Source: Dryomyza anilis (lineage: Eukaryota; Arthropoda; Insecta; Diptera; Dryomyzidae). Taken from it: DNA of 64,000 nt. Location: positions 13,226,501 through 13,290,500 of the forward strand of contig OX638133.1 in assembly GCA_951804985.1 (NCBI GenBank). The letters run 5' to 3'. The notes under the pieces were generated by a model, which worked only from the letters and a program-made list of their open reading frames with translations, was not told the DNA's origin and ran no database searches. The translations under genes were made by a program, and so were the position numbers. Below, piece after piece: positions 10,800 through 23,601 of this stretch. Numbering within the stretch: position 1 is the first letter of the stretch; the number at the start of each line of letters is the position of its first letter.

Positions 10800-13700
10800 T
10801 ATATTTAAAATGCATGCCACTTTTTTGAATATTTTCCAATACGGTAATGTAAGAAATTATTTTTATTTTGTGTTATCTTGTACAAAACGTATTTTATGTA
10901 AAGAATATTGTTAAAGGATTATTTATTAAAAAATGAGCTCTTCAAAGTTTTACTTAATATATACATTTCATATCACCCTATAAGTTGTAAAATTTCCTGC
11001 ATTAAAATGACTTAATTAACGTGCAACGAAATCATTTTCGCACGACTGATCTTGATGACCGCAAAATTCAATTTCAACACTTTACATAATTACAAACCTA
11101 ATTGTATGAAGTTAAAAGCTGTACTTGATGGACGTGCGATGAACCAAAGGACAAACCGCGTTTCATATGATGAGGTTTATGAAAATGATTAATAAAGTTC
11201 AGTCGTGCGCTCAAGTTCATTATTGAAATTCAATGTTTTACTTGCGCCTCAATGGGTTTTGAAGTGAGTTACTTTAAAGTCTAAACCAATAGCTATACCT
11301 CTAATACTATCGAACAGCAAAGAATGCAACATGGTAGAATGGTTGGAATGTCTGTTGGTTGTTGGTTGGTATTGGTTGGTGTTGGTCCTTGTAGCCGCTG
11401 TCAAATACAGATAATGAATGGACCGACCCATCGACGAACGGACCGACCGGCCGACCGATCTACCCTACGTACGGTTATTGTTTGGTTTTGTTAGAATTTT
11501 TAATCCATCTTTAGCACTTGTAATGAATTGTGGGCAAAACCAAAAATGAACAAGAAGTATGAAATTAATTGAAGCCATCAAGTGCAGAGATTTCAGAACA
11601 TCGACGTTGCAGATGAAGTGGGATTAGGTTAAGAGCAACGGCGGATGCAGCACAAGAACAGATGCTATTCCTGGAAATACTGACGAGTAAGAAAATATGG
11701 AAAAAAAAAGAAAATCAACTTTGTTATGTTGAGTATTGAAAATTAATTATGATTCAAGTGCATATTTTATATTGGATTTATTTTTACTCATTTATCGAAG
11801 CATTAATATTTGCAAAAAAACTGTAATACTCTACACTTTATAAAATATTATTTATAAATTACACGAAAAATTTCGTATTTTATGAAAATATTCGAGATAT
11901 TAATACACGAAATAATTTGTACATAGTTATATAGAACCATTGTAAAGTTACGAAATATATTCGAATAAAATTCGTATATTTTAGGAATGTCCTTCAGTAA
12001 AGCAGTCAATTCTGTACAGATCGAAGAGATGATTATTAGTTGCAATTCCGAGATTGAACCTTGTTTCAAATTAATATCAATGGTGAAATGCATCACTTCG
12101 AAAGAATTCTACACTATAAATCTTATTATTTTTACGACATACGCATATATGCAGTGGATACGAAGTGAAATGAATACACTAAATATTTAATTTTTGTAAT
12201 CTGTAAGGGAAATTAAAAATAATAACTAAAATGAAACCAATCTTTAATTGAGCCATACAAAAAAAAAAAACCAGTAGATGCTCGGATAAAAAAGGCTTCG
12301 CCTCAATGGGCTCGATTAAGTATAGAACAAATAAAAACAAAAATGAATATGTTTGAATGTAATTAAAAAGTAATACAACATTCTCATACACATATTAGAA
12401 AGGAAGTGTCGAATTGATTGTATTTTTATTCAGATTATAATAATATATTACGATGTCTAAACATTATAATATTGTCCACTTAATGTTACGATAAATTATG
12501 TTCAAAATTAACTTTTTAATTGCATTTGTATAAAATTATGCTTAGCAGTTTATTTAACCAAAATTATGTTCTGTAAGAGCGCATGAATGATACGTAGTGA
12601 AAAACAATACCTTAATGCTTGTGATCCCTTTGTGTTGTCAAAACTGTACAGGTAAAGTTTGCAGATTCAGTTATGCGTTACCCGAATTTTTTAATAAACA
12701 TACTAGTATTCATAATATTTTGCGAGAATAAATTTTTTTGTTATTTCAAATAAACACAAGCACTAAATAAACACACAACAATTTCAAAAAATTGCTATAT
12801 TTAGGTTTAATTAATTTAAATATCAATATGTTTATAATTAAAAATACTAATAATTACACTAAAACAACAATATGTTTCTCTAGAAACATGACTTTATTCA
12901 GATCGTTTGAAAACATGAGAACATTTTAACATATTAATTTTCCGGTTCAAATATTGGATATAATAATAACACTAATCAACAGAACTTGACAAAATTGTTG
13001 CCATGGACATTCCATACCACGAATTATATAGAATTGATACCATATAATTCGTGGTTGCTGATTTTGACTTTAAACTCAGTGTTTTTTTTATCAAGTAATG
13101 TTTTTATGAAAATTGCTATCGACATTATAGGCCTTATACAGTCACTTTTTAGAATTTAAAAATACAGTCCCATACACAACTAAATTTCCAAAAAACACTT
13201 AACGCGATTTTTCTTTTAATTCTCAGGACTAATTACAATATACCGACAAATACTATTATTACGATAGGTTTTTAATATATTTGAATCTAAATGGTAAAAA
13301 AATTGATTTTTTTTAGACTATTTTTGAACGAGTTTTAAAATTGTGAATCTAATGATAAACAAAAAAAAAAGTGATTTATAGTTATGCAGAGCATAGTTCA
13401 AACTAACGACGAAAATTGCAAACTTTTTCGTATCGGTTCTCATTTTTTTTTTAAATATGCTCTATCAACACAGTTTCTATCAAAAACTGCATTTAAAATG
13501 CTAAAAGCATTTTGGATCTAATGATAAATAAGAAAATGATTATGGTTATGCAAATAGTTCAAGCTCACGATAAAAATAAATAATTTTGTATAGGTTTTCA
13601 TTTTAAAACGTTTTTATTAGGTTGCTTTCTTGTCTGTCTGTTCGGCACAAATTTTGTAATTGATATTAAAGTACCTTCGCGATGAGCCACAGACTTGAGA

Positions 13701-14587
13701 TTTTAAATATATCCTCGAACTGGATGACAATGCATATTATCGTTTTCTTGCCATCCGGATCATCATGGTTCTATAGTAGTTCCATATAAAAGACACCTTG
13801 AAACATGAATATTTTTAATTTTAATAATATTAGGCCATTCGAATTCTGTCGGACGATAAAACTACACAACAGCCATTCTGCGCAGCAGTCAAGGTTATTT
13901 TTGTATTATGTAAAATGACGCCCTTATTCCTAAAATATGGTTTAATAATGTTGCTTTGGATAGGTTTACAAAATATGAGCCAATAACTTTTGGACCGAGC
14001 TTTCATAAAGGTGGTCACATATATTTGCAAATATCTCGCGTTCTAAATAACACATATGAGATGTTATATTGACTGAAAGCTAATTGAATATCAAATAAAC
14101 ATTTCTTTGAACATTTTTAAATTGGTTCATTAATTTAAGAGAACTCGAAAGGAGAACTTGAAAAAACATTTTTTTTAAACAAAAATTTAAGAAAAAATTT
14201 ATTTAAAAAAATTGAAAAAATCGAGAAAGTAAGATGATACACAAATTTTAATTTTTCAAAATTAGTTCACACTCTTTCAAAGAAATTGACATATAAATGA
14301 CAAAAATATATGGGTAACATTTGAGGATAAAAAAAGTTATGTGAAAGCAATATAATTGAGTGCTATACAAATACGCATAAAAATAAAAAATAAAAAATGT
14401 GAGCAGATCACGATTATTTTTTGAGCAACTATTGATAGATGATTGCTTGTAATTAATTTTAAATTGTATAACTTTATCTTTAATACTTAACGAGATATGT
14501 GATCCCAAAAAGTAAACCCATATTTCGTAGTACGTTGACTAAATCGACTCATTTTCGAACTTTGAATTATTATTCTACTAAAATATA
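10800..14587. other. Long AT-rich stretch, no supported gene
   Basis: The part at about 11020-11480 is unique and less AT-rich, with TTGG-rich and GACCGACC-rich runs (11340-11460). A CGAAT-rich degenerate repeat lies near 11850-11980. Short frames at 11848-12391 and 13830-14508 have no supporting signals. It may be intron or intergenic DNA. Confidence 0.45.
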
Positions 14588-14674
14588 TCCTATTAATATA
14601 ATAAATCTGTTTGTTCGTTTGTACGTTTGTACGTTTGTACGTTTGTCCGTTTGTACGTTTGTACGTTTGTTCCG

Positions 14675-15420
14675 CTTCTCCGTCTAAACGGCTGATCCGA
14701 TTTCCTTGAAATTTTTACCACAGATGCGGTATGGTCTGGAAGGAATGATAGGCTATATATGGGCGGGATTGGACAAAGAGGCGTGGCACCTCCCATACAA
14801 CCTAAACTTTCAATACGATATAACTCGGCACTTTCAACAGCTACGAACATGAAACAAAAACCTCAAATACAAACAAAAATTTAAAAACAAAAAAACAAAA
14901 GCAAAAAACAAAAGCAAAAATACAAAAGCAAAAGCAATCACGTTTGTTCCGCTTCTCCGTCTAAACGGCTGATCCGATTTTCTTGAAATTTTTACCACAG
15001 ATGCGGTATGGCCTGGAAGGAATGATAGGCTATATATGGGCGGGATTGGACAAAAAGGCGTGGCACCTCCCATACAACCTAAACTTTCAATACGATATAA
15101 CTCGGCACTTTCACAAGCAACGAACATGAAACAAAAAACTCAAATACACAAAAAAAATTAAAAACAAAAAATCAAAAGCACAAAACAAAACAAAAGCAAA
15201 AATACAAAAACAAAAGCAATCATGTTTGTTTCGCTTCGCCGTCTAAACGGCTGATCCGATTGTCTTGAATTTTTACCACAGATGCGGTATGGCCTGGAAG
15301 GAATGATAGGCTATATATGGGCGGGATTGGGCAAAGAGGCGTGGCACCTCCCATGCAACCTAAACACGATATAACTCGGCACTTTCACCAGCAACGAACG
15401 TGAAACAAAAAACTCAAATA
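14675..15420 (+). repeat. Three tandem copies of a Helitron internal segment
   Basis: Units beginning near 14690, 14952 and 15234 share CGTCTAAACGGCTGATCCGA and GGCTATATATGGGCGGGATT. They are separated by A-rich AAACAAAAGCAAAA spacers. The same phrase occurs once in Helitron copy 1, so the tandem copies arose in this one. Confidence 0.85.
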
Positions 15421-15548
15421 CAAAAAAATAAATAAAAACAAAAAAGCAAAAGCACAACACAAAACAAAAGCAAAAATACAAAAACAAAACCAATCACATA
15501 AAACCACAATCCAAACTAAATGAAAAACAAAAAAAGGAAAGAAAAACA

Positions 15549-17020
15549 AACTCACCACACTAAAACTAACCAAACTAAAACTCACCACACTAAAATTCAC
15601 CCTTAAATTAACCACACTAAAACCCACCACACTAAAACCCACCACACTAAAATTCACCACACTAAAACTCACCACACTAAAACTCACCACTTAAAAACTC
15701 ACCACACTAAAACTCACCACACTAAAACTCACCACACAAAAACTCAGCACACTAAAACTCACCACACTTAAACTCACCACACTTAAACTCACCACACTAA
15801 AATTCACCACACTAAAACTCACCACACTAAAACTCACCACACAAAAACTCACCACACTAAAATTCACCACACTAAAACTCACCACACTAAAACTCACCAC
15901 ACTAAAACTCACCACTTAAAAACTCACCACACTAAAACTCACCACACTAAAACTCACCACACAAAAACTCACCACACTAAAACTCACCACACTTAAACTC
16001 ACCACACTAAAACTCACCATACTAAAACTCACCACACTAAAACTCACCACACAAAAACTCACCACACTAAAACTCACCACACTAAAACTCACCACACTAA
16101 AACTCACCACACTTAAACTCACCACACTAAAACCCACCACACTAAAATTTCACCGCACTAAAACTCACCACACTAAAATTCACCACACTAAAACTCACCA
16201 CACTAAAATTTCTCCACATTAAAACTCATCACACTAAAACTCACCACACTAAAACTCACTATACCCAAAAGTCGCCACACTAAAACTCACCGCACTAAAA
16301 TTCACAACACTAAAACTCACCACATTTAAACTCACCATACCAAAACTCACCACACTAAAACTTACCACACTAAAACTCACCACACTAAAACTCACCACAC
16401 TAAAACTCACCACACAAAAATTCAACACACTAAAATTGACCACACTAAAACTCACCACACTAAAATTTCACCACACTAAAACTCACCACACTAAAACTCA
16501 CTAAACTAAAATTTCACCACATTAAAATTCACCACTTTTAAACTCACCACATTAAAACTCACTGCACTCAAATTTCGATACACTAAAACTTACCACACTA
16601 AAACTCCCCGCACTAAAATTCACCACACTAAAACCCACCACTCTATAATTAACCACACTAAAACTCACCACCCTAAAATTCACTACACTAAAACTCACCA
16701 CAATAAAATTCATCACATTAAAATTCATCACACTAAAACTCACCACTATAAAATTCACCACACTAAAACTCGCTACACTAAAACACGCCACACTAAAACA
16801 CGCCACATTAAAATTCACCACACTAAAACCCACCACACTATAATTGACCACACTAAAACTCACCACACTTAAAAACACCACACTTAAACTCACCACACTC
16901 AAATTCACCACACTAAAACTCACCACACCAAAACTAACCACAATTAAACTCACCACTCCAAAATTCACCACATCTAAACTCACTACACCGAAACTTACTG
17001 CATTAAAACCCACCACACTA
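15549..17020 (+). repeat. 15-bp minisatellite, about 98 units
   Basis: Tandem ACTAAAACTCACCAC units, reverse complement of the array at 1351-1680. Variant units are not random: the stop-making variant CACCACTTAAAAACTC recurs at about 15689 and 15914, 225 bp (15 units) apart, with a similar order of variants after each, suggesting a higher-order duplication. Confidence 0.95.
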
Positions 17021-17242
17021 AAATTTCTACTGGGAAAAACTCTACGGGGAAGAATTCTACGGAAAAGAATTCTACCGGGAACAATTCTACCGGGATGAAT
17101 TCTACGTGTGGATTTTACGGGGAAGATTTCTACTGGGAATAATTCTGCGGAGAAGCGCAGTCTGAGAAAAATTTTTAATAAAATCGCTCCATATCTTTGA
17201 ATTCAGAAAATCTTGGCACGAGTCGTGCACGGGTCCAGCTAG

Positions 17243-18734
17243 TTGAAAATAAATTTCACATTATTCGGAATAGCAGTTTTAAAGTTATCGTGTATAGGCG
17301 GACAGACAGACGCTCATATCTAAATCGACTCGGAAAGTGATGTTGATCAAGAAAATATATACTTTTTCATACCAGTCACGCCTACAAAGAAGTTCGAAAA
17401 TATCCTCACATATATTTTATAACTTGTAACCCATGGGTAGTGGGTATAAACATATTATGCGGTTTTTTTAGTTATTACCCAATTGTAACGCTTTCACATG
17501 ATTTTTTTCTGTTCTCAAAACGTATACATAGATTTATTTTATTTTTACATCATTTTCTTTAAAAGTGTACAGGCTAATTTTGCAATATTACAAACTGTGC
17601 ATCATCTTGCGTTTTCAATTTTTCGCCGTTTTTTAAATGCATTTTTTAATAAAATTTTGGTCGACAAAATTTACATTTTTCGATTTCTTCTGTAGAGTTT
17701 TCTTAAACCAGTACACCAATTCCAAACTATTGTAAGAAATGTTTATTGAATATTTAATTATCTTTCAATCGATATAACAATTGCGTTTATGGGTTTAATT
17801 AAACGCGATATATTTACAAATATATGTGACCACCTTTTTAAAAGCTCAGTACAAAAATTATTACCCGAAATCTCGTAAAGCTATCCGTAGAAAATTTTTT
17901 AATTCATATATTGAAATTCTGCGAGTCATTTACAATAATATAAAAATAATGGAATTTACTGCGCAAACTTGTTTTCTCATTTTGTTGTGTAGTGTAATCT
18001 AACTGACACAAAAAAATAAGAAAAATATAAAATAAAAAATATTTTTTAATATAAAATGTTTTTAAAGTGATTCTTAAGTATGATTTAAAACTAAACGTGG
18101 GACGGTATAAACCATTATAAAGTTTTATAAAAATAATATTTTTTATTTCATATATTATTTTAAATATGCACCGTTTCCGTTAAAAACTGGTTAAATTTAA
18201 AATACTGGTATATTTTACATACAAATTACTGAAAAATAAGTCGTTTTTACCCGATTTTTTCTCAAAAACGCTACGTAATAGGAAAAAATGAGTATCCAAT
18301 AAGAATAAGCATACTTTTGATATGAAGTAGTAATATTTTCAGATTATATTTTCAAACGGGTATTAGTTTTTTTTATGGACATTGATTGTATAAATGCGTA
18401 CTAAAATTAAGTTCTTAGGGTATATTTCAATTATAAAAAAGTTAGTAACTTTGATAGTTAGTTCGGACTATAATAACCATATCAATTTTGAATGAATTCA
18501 AAATTATACAAATTCCATAAAATTGCGTGTAAAATATGCAAAAATTTCATTTGCGATTTTGATTTCAATCACACAAGGTGACAATATGTTTTGCAGCTAA
18601 TATATTATGTTACACGTAACTTTTATGATTTTCTACATTTTTAAAACAGATATTCAAAATAATAATATAAAACTAGAAATCATGAAATAAAATACAAAAT
18701 ATTTTGTTGAATTTAAAAATAAATGATACAGCCA
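17243..18734. other. AT-rich DNA with a degraded fly repeat at about 17270-17430
   Basis: The first part (GGCGGACAGACAGACG, CGACTCGG, AATATATACTTTT) is a decayed piece of the long repeat family seen at 31552, 54044, 58660 and 61110. The rest is plain AT-rich sequence without a supported gene. Confidence 0.45.
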
Positions 18735-18908
18735 TTTAAAGTAATTAAATTTATGCTTGCAAATATATTATGTTTGCTGCAAACAAATTTTTGCTTTTCC
18801 TGCTGAAATGACTGCTTAAGATTTAAAGTAATTAAATTTATGCTTGCAAATATATTATGTTTGCTGCAAACAAATTTTTGCTTTTCCTGCTGAAATGACT
18901 GCTTAAGA
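18735..18908 (+). repeat. Perfect 87-bp tandem duplication
   Basis: Positions 18735-18821 are repeated without a visible change at 18822-18908. The unit includes TATATTATGTTTGCTGCAAA. Identity points to a recent event, or an assembly artefact. Confidence 0.85.
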
Positions 18909-19544
18909 TTCATGTAACGTACGTGGTAAACTTACGTTACAACAAAGTAAGTAATTTTAATGGTGAGTTTGATTGTCTACAGTATAACAATTAACATCGT
19001 TATTTTGTTTTATTATCAGTTTTTAAATATTAAAATAATAATACAGAAATAGTATAAAACAAAAAAGGATGTTTAGTTCACTTGGGCAATTTTGAAGTTA
19101 AGAAATGTTAATAGATTGTGTAATAAAGTCAGAAACAATTATGTAGTAGTTTAATGCACTAAACAGTCGAGCTACCGCAGCTTATAAATTAAAAAAGGAT
19201 TTTAAATAAAATGGTATAAAGTTAAAATCACCCGTAGAAGTTATTATTACATGAAGTTTTTAAACAGAAATGTTCGGATCACAGGTCACAATCGATCGAT
19301 TATAGTAATTTTCAATACAAATCAAAGCAGTTGAACAGTTAAGCTAAGTTTGGAGTCAGTAATTGTGATTTCCATAGGTAGACAGAAACAACGACTGATG
19401 GAACTAAATCGACTCTGGATGTCACACTATGTAGGAATATATATAATTTTAATAGTGAATATGCCTACTTCTGAATACCCCTAGTGTAGGTTAGAAAAAA
19501 TATCCAAATATTACGAAAACTTAAGTTATATATTGTTATATATT

Positions 19545-19880
19545 TCATTCGATTCGATATCATTACAAGATCAATACGAGAAGCATGAGAATTCATACGA
19601 TATCGGACATTTCATTGTAGCGATCAATTTGGACCTATATGGTAGGTAGATAGGTAGACATTTTTTGAAATCGGAAGCATATTGAACAAACAAATGATGA
19701 AAGTTTGACATTGCTCCATTTCGATGTTATAAATATTTAATTTTCACATCTTGTCGAAGAAATAGAATGTATGAGAAATTTAAAATATTAGAATCGATAA
19801 AGCAACGAAGTCGAACTTTTTCCATCGAAGTTATTCGAGAAATCCGCGAGGCATCGGAGCTCACCGAGACATAGCAAACC
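19545..19880 (+). repeat. Dispersed repeat with CCGAGACATGGCAGACTGGG end, copy 1
   Basis: Shares phrases with 27340-27985, 43800-44160 (reverse) and 48415-49250, such as AATCGATAAAGCAACGA and TCGAAGTTATTCGAGAAA. The usual GAGACATGGCAGACTGG reads GAGACATAGCAAACCGG here. It is likely an old transposon family; ends are not defined. Confidence 0.6.
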
Positions 19881-19989
19881 GGGAATCGTTAAATTTTTTT
19901 TAAGAACTCACCAAAAAATAGAACCTAAAATAAAAAAAAATGTCTAAAGACACAAAAAAAAACTGGAAATTACTCCACATACGGTCACA

Positions 19990-20580
19990 AATATTTGCAA
20001 GTTTAGGCGAGTTTTCCAGCAATACAAACAACTGCAACGACATGCATTTAACGCAGAGCTCTGGGGGTCGCAGGCACATGGCACATGTGAGGTTTTGGCC
20101 AAATTCAAACGCTTGTAAAATTTAGAATTGACGATGCGCGCCAACAACCAACAGCCAACAACAACGAGGACCACAATATTTGCTAGTGTTAAATATTGAC
20201 TGAGTTGCACGCGAACCAAACGCGAATAACAGCCGGCGATGCCGATGCCGATGCAGGTTGCCGCCGCCGTATTTTCCAATTCATTTGGTGGCTGCAACGG
20301 AAAATGCTACCGGAAGTGTTACAGTTGCAGCAATCGCGTGCGGAAGCATTTTGTTTGTTTATGTGTGGTCCATTTGCCGATGCTAAATCACTGAAAATAT
20401 AATGATGACCATGACGATAATGATGATGATGACGATGATGATCATTATGTTGAAACTGCCGATGACGATGCCAAAATGGTCTGGGTTTGATGAGTGTTTG
20501 GTTTCTTGTTCGTTCTGACCATGCGGATGCATAAATATTTTGGTTTAATTTAATATTCAGAATAGCGCTCACGCACAGTG
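19990..20580. other. Unique GC-richer island, possible regulatory DNA
   Basis: Non-repetitive with GCCGATGCCGATGC, CAACAACAAC and GATGATGATGACG runs, typical of fly intron or enhancer DNA. Overlapping frames on both strands (for example 19944-20297 and 20189-20572 minus) look like chance frames of GC-rich DNA. No splice-supported exon was found. Confidence 0.35.
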
Positions 20581-20854
20581 ATTAATTTCCATACTAATAT
20601 TGGGGAGCAATAAGGTGAATATTAGAGATTTGTTTTAAGAATGGAATTTCTACTTTCCAGACTAATTTTTATAATTTTTTATACTTTGGACGAATATTAA
20701 AACAGGAAAAGAAACAAATATTCCTCGAAAGAAACGCTGTTTGAAAAGATTTTTCTTAATATTTTAGACGTAGAAGCCCAGAATTTGTGTCAAAAGCTGT
20801 CTGTTTTCTGCCTATTTTACAAAATATGTAATTTTTGTCTTCTGCTACTTGTTA

Positions 20855-21600
20855 GTCCCTAAGAAATTAATATCTGCATATCAAGAATAATTCCACTTAG
20901 TTACTTGTTTGATACCTAAGAAAGAAATTTCTTCATGATAAGAATAATTCCACTAAGTACTTTTTTTGACAATAGAGTAGATCTGCTTCTTAAAATTAAG
21001 TATTTTCCGTTTAGCTGTATATCACTCCTTGATTCCTTCTTGATTTTAGAATAGGATATTGACATATTAAATTTAGGTTTCATACAGGGTTTTTTTATTG
21101 TTAGCCAAAATCTGGGCTTACCAACCAAAAAAACTTTGGTCACTAAGAAATTAATATTTGCATATCAAGAATAATTCCACTTAGGTACTTATTTGATAAC
21201 TAAGAAAGAAATTTCTGCATAATAAGAATAATTCCATTAAGTTACTTTTTTTAGACTATAGAGTAGATCTGTTTCTTCAAATTAAGAATTTCCGTTTAGC
21301 TGTATATCACTCCTTGATTCCTTCTTGATTTTAGAATAGGATATTGACATATTAAATTTAGGTTTCATACAGGGTTTTTTATTGTTAGCCAAAATCTGGG
21401 CTAACCAACCAAAAAAACCTTTGGTCACTAAGAAATTAATATTTGCATATCAAGAATAATTCCACTTAGTTACTTATTTGATCACTCCGTGTACTCCTTG
21501 ATTCCTTCTGGATTTTAGAATTGGATATTGATATATTAAATTTAGGTTTTATACAGGGTTTTTTTTTAATGGTAGCCTGGGCTTATAATTTCTTTCAGAA
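20855..21600 (+). repeat. Tandem repeat, 285-bp unit, two full and one partial copy
   Basis: AAGAAATTAATAT...GCATATCAAGAATAATTCCA begins at about 20861, 21145 and 21430. Each unit contains TTTAGCTGTATATCACTCC. The third unit has lost part of its interior. The unit is related to the interior of the MITE at 23067-23599. Confidence 0.85.
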
Positions 21601-22672
21601 GAATACATCAAAAAAACTTCTTTAAACCAATATTGGTTTGGGTTTCGATGCTTGATTTTCACATTCTTCTCCAAATTCATCTTTCGATCAAAATTAAACG
21701 AATTAGAATAAGTTGATCTCGAATTCCATTGTACATTTTTTAATCGAATTAAAACTTTTGTGTATCAAATTAATTCGATCGACAGTATATACGCGATATA
21801 CTTAAAATATGAATATACTTCAATTTTACAAACGCATTATTTTTTAATATATAAAATAATATTTTCCATTATTTATCCACACATATGTCGTGGGTAATAA
21901 AAGTCATCGAAATCTAATATAAAATGTGCATTAATTCGATACAATGTACAAGAAACACGCCATATATTCAAACAATATCCCTCTCAAAGAAGTAATTTCT
22001 TCAGCTTCGTTACATTTCCTTTACATATGACGCGCTGTTTCTGTGAACCGGAAAATCGATTAGCACATCATATCGTCATGTTAAGGACAACATCGTCTTT
22101 ATTTTTATTGTTGGAGCGCCAGCTGGCAGTCTGTATATGGAGCAGAACAAAAAAATCAAATCAACATCTTTGGCAAAGTGTAAAATTGCCGAGAGGTATT
22201 AAACTGTCGCAACAGCTGTTAGTATAAGCAAAAAAAAATCGCGTCGAATTCGCACATATATTGGGTGTTTTTGTACGTAGAAGTGGGGCAAACAATTTGT
22301 AAAAGTACCAATAATTGTCAATCATAGTTTACGGACAAGTGGGATTTTTATAAATTTTTAAAGAATTTAGTTTTTTGTTTTCATAAAAAATTATAAAACC
22401 ACTGAAATGTGTGGATTTTTGTAAGATAAAGCATAGGGGTTATACGTGTTTATTAAAACTTTTGCTGAAGTAATTCAAAACATGAACTTCGAGGAAATTC
22501 AGAATATACAAAATATTCGCACTATCATATTCGTAATTCTGATAAAATCCAAATTTAATTAAATAGATGTTGAATTTGATATAAACATTTGTAAAAATTC
22601 AAATTGACAATTTATGAAACAAATATTTGAGCTGCGACATCGTTTTAAAATTTTTATTTTTGCGTTTAACTA
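21601..22672. other. AT-rich DNA with small unique patch at about 22020-22220
   Basis: The patch includes GGAGCGCCAGCTGGCAGTC and CAACAGCTGTT and is non-repetitive. The 66-codon plus frame across it has no upstream signals I can rely on. The rest shows nothing. Confidence 0.35.
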
Positions 22673-22892
22673 CACCCAGAAAAAAATACTATATAAATAA
22701 TAGTTTTTTACTATTAAAAATATTCAATAGGATAAATTATTATTTTAATCGGAAAATACCATTAAATACTAGAAAATACCATGACATTGCCATTGAGTTT
22801 ATATGAAAATTTTAATTTTTTGTATACAATTAAATCAATAATTGTCCTATTGACCAATTTTAATGGGATTTCAGGGAATTTTTTTCTGGGTG
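22673..22892 (-). mobile_element. 220-bp MITE, TIR CACCCAGAAAAAA, copy 2
   Basis: Same length and ends as copies at 598-817 and 31715-31934 but opposite orientation. Flanked by TA on both sides. Confidence 0.88.
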
Positions 22893-23066
22893 TAGTCATA
22901 ACTTTAGTCAGATCCACCAGAATCCCACTGGGCTAATTTCAAAATATTATCTGAAGTATTCTCAATAAAATTCTAAATAATTCAGATATGAAACTGAAAT
23001 CTCTAAAAAGTTTAATTCCTAAATTTATGGAAAAACACGAAAATGTCCATATATATGATATAAGTA

Positions 23067-23599
23067 CACGGAGGGAAATAAAATTCTAAAACTCGAGAAG
23101 AATTCGATTAGAAAAAAAACTAAATTTTGACAGATATTAATAAAATGCTACTAAAATTCAAGAATTTGTCATCTCGATATCAAGAAAGCAAATTACTTAG
23201 TTGTCAAAAAGTAAACAAACTTTATTCAACTGGATTTTCAGAAGTTATTTTATTGATTATTAAAAACCAAGAAGAACATGCAAAATTGTTGCTGTATTCT
23301 TCGCAAAAAGTTCACTTTTTGATACCTAAGAAATTAATTACTGAATTCAAGAATAATTCTACTTAGTTACTTTTTTTTATACCTAAGAAATTAATTACTG
23401 AATTCAACAATAATTCAACTTAGTTACTTTTTTTATACCTAAGAAATTAATACTGAATTCAAGAATAATTCTACTTAGTTACTTTTTGACAACTAAGAAA
23501 ATTCATTTCTTGAAATTAAGAATTTTTCGGTTTAGCTGTATATCACTCCGTATACTTCTTGATTTCTTCTGGATTTTAGAGTTTTTTTTTCCCTCCGTG
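23067..23599 (+). mobile_element. 533-bp MITE, TIR CACGGAGGGAAA
   Basis: Left end CACGGAGGGAAA and right end TTTCCCTCCGTG are perfect inverted copies flanked by TA on each side. Inside, the phrase CCTAAGAAATTAAT(T)ACTGAATTCAA repeats about three times (23320-23480). The TA duplication suggests Tc1/mariner mobilisation. Related sequence is tandem at 20855-21600 and decayed around the DD37E transposon at 38684-39985. Confidence 0.85.
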
Positions 23600-23601
23600 T
23601 A

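Larger units (their letters stand above)
14588..17242 (+). mobile_element. Non-autonomous Helitron carrying a large minisatellite, copy 2
   Basis: The right end is a perfect stem GCACGAGTCGTGC (17216-17228), ten bases, then CTAG at 17239-17242 and a T outside. The left end reads A then TCCTATTAATATAATAAA, the degenerate form of copy 1's start. Inside are three tandem units with TGGGCGGGATTGGACAAA (14690-15410), then about 98 units of a 15-bp satellite, then a block of TTCTACGGG/TTCTACTGGG phrases. No Rep/helicase is encoded. All open frames here are repeat translations. Confidence 0.75.

Noticed and set aside
15385..17016. Several long minus-strand frames (up to 154 codons)
   Set aside because: All are translations of the 15-bp satellite; a unit length divisible by three keeps the frame open.
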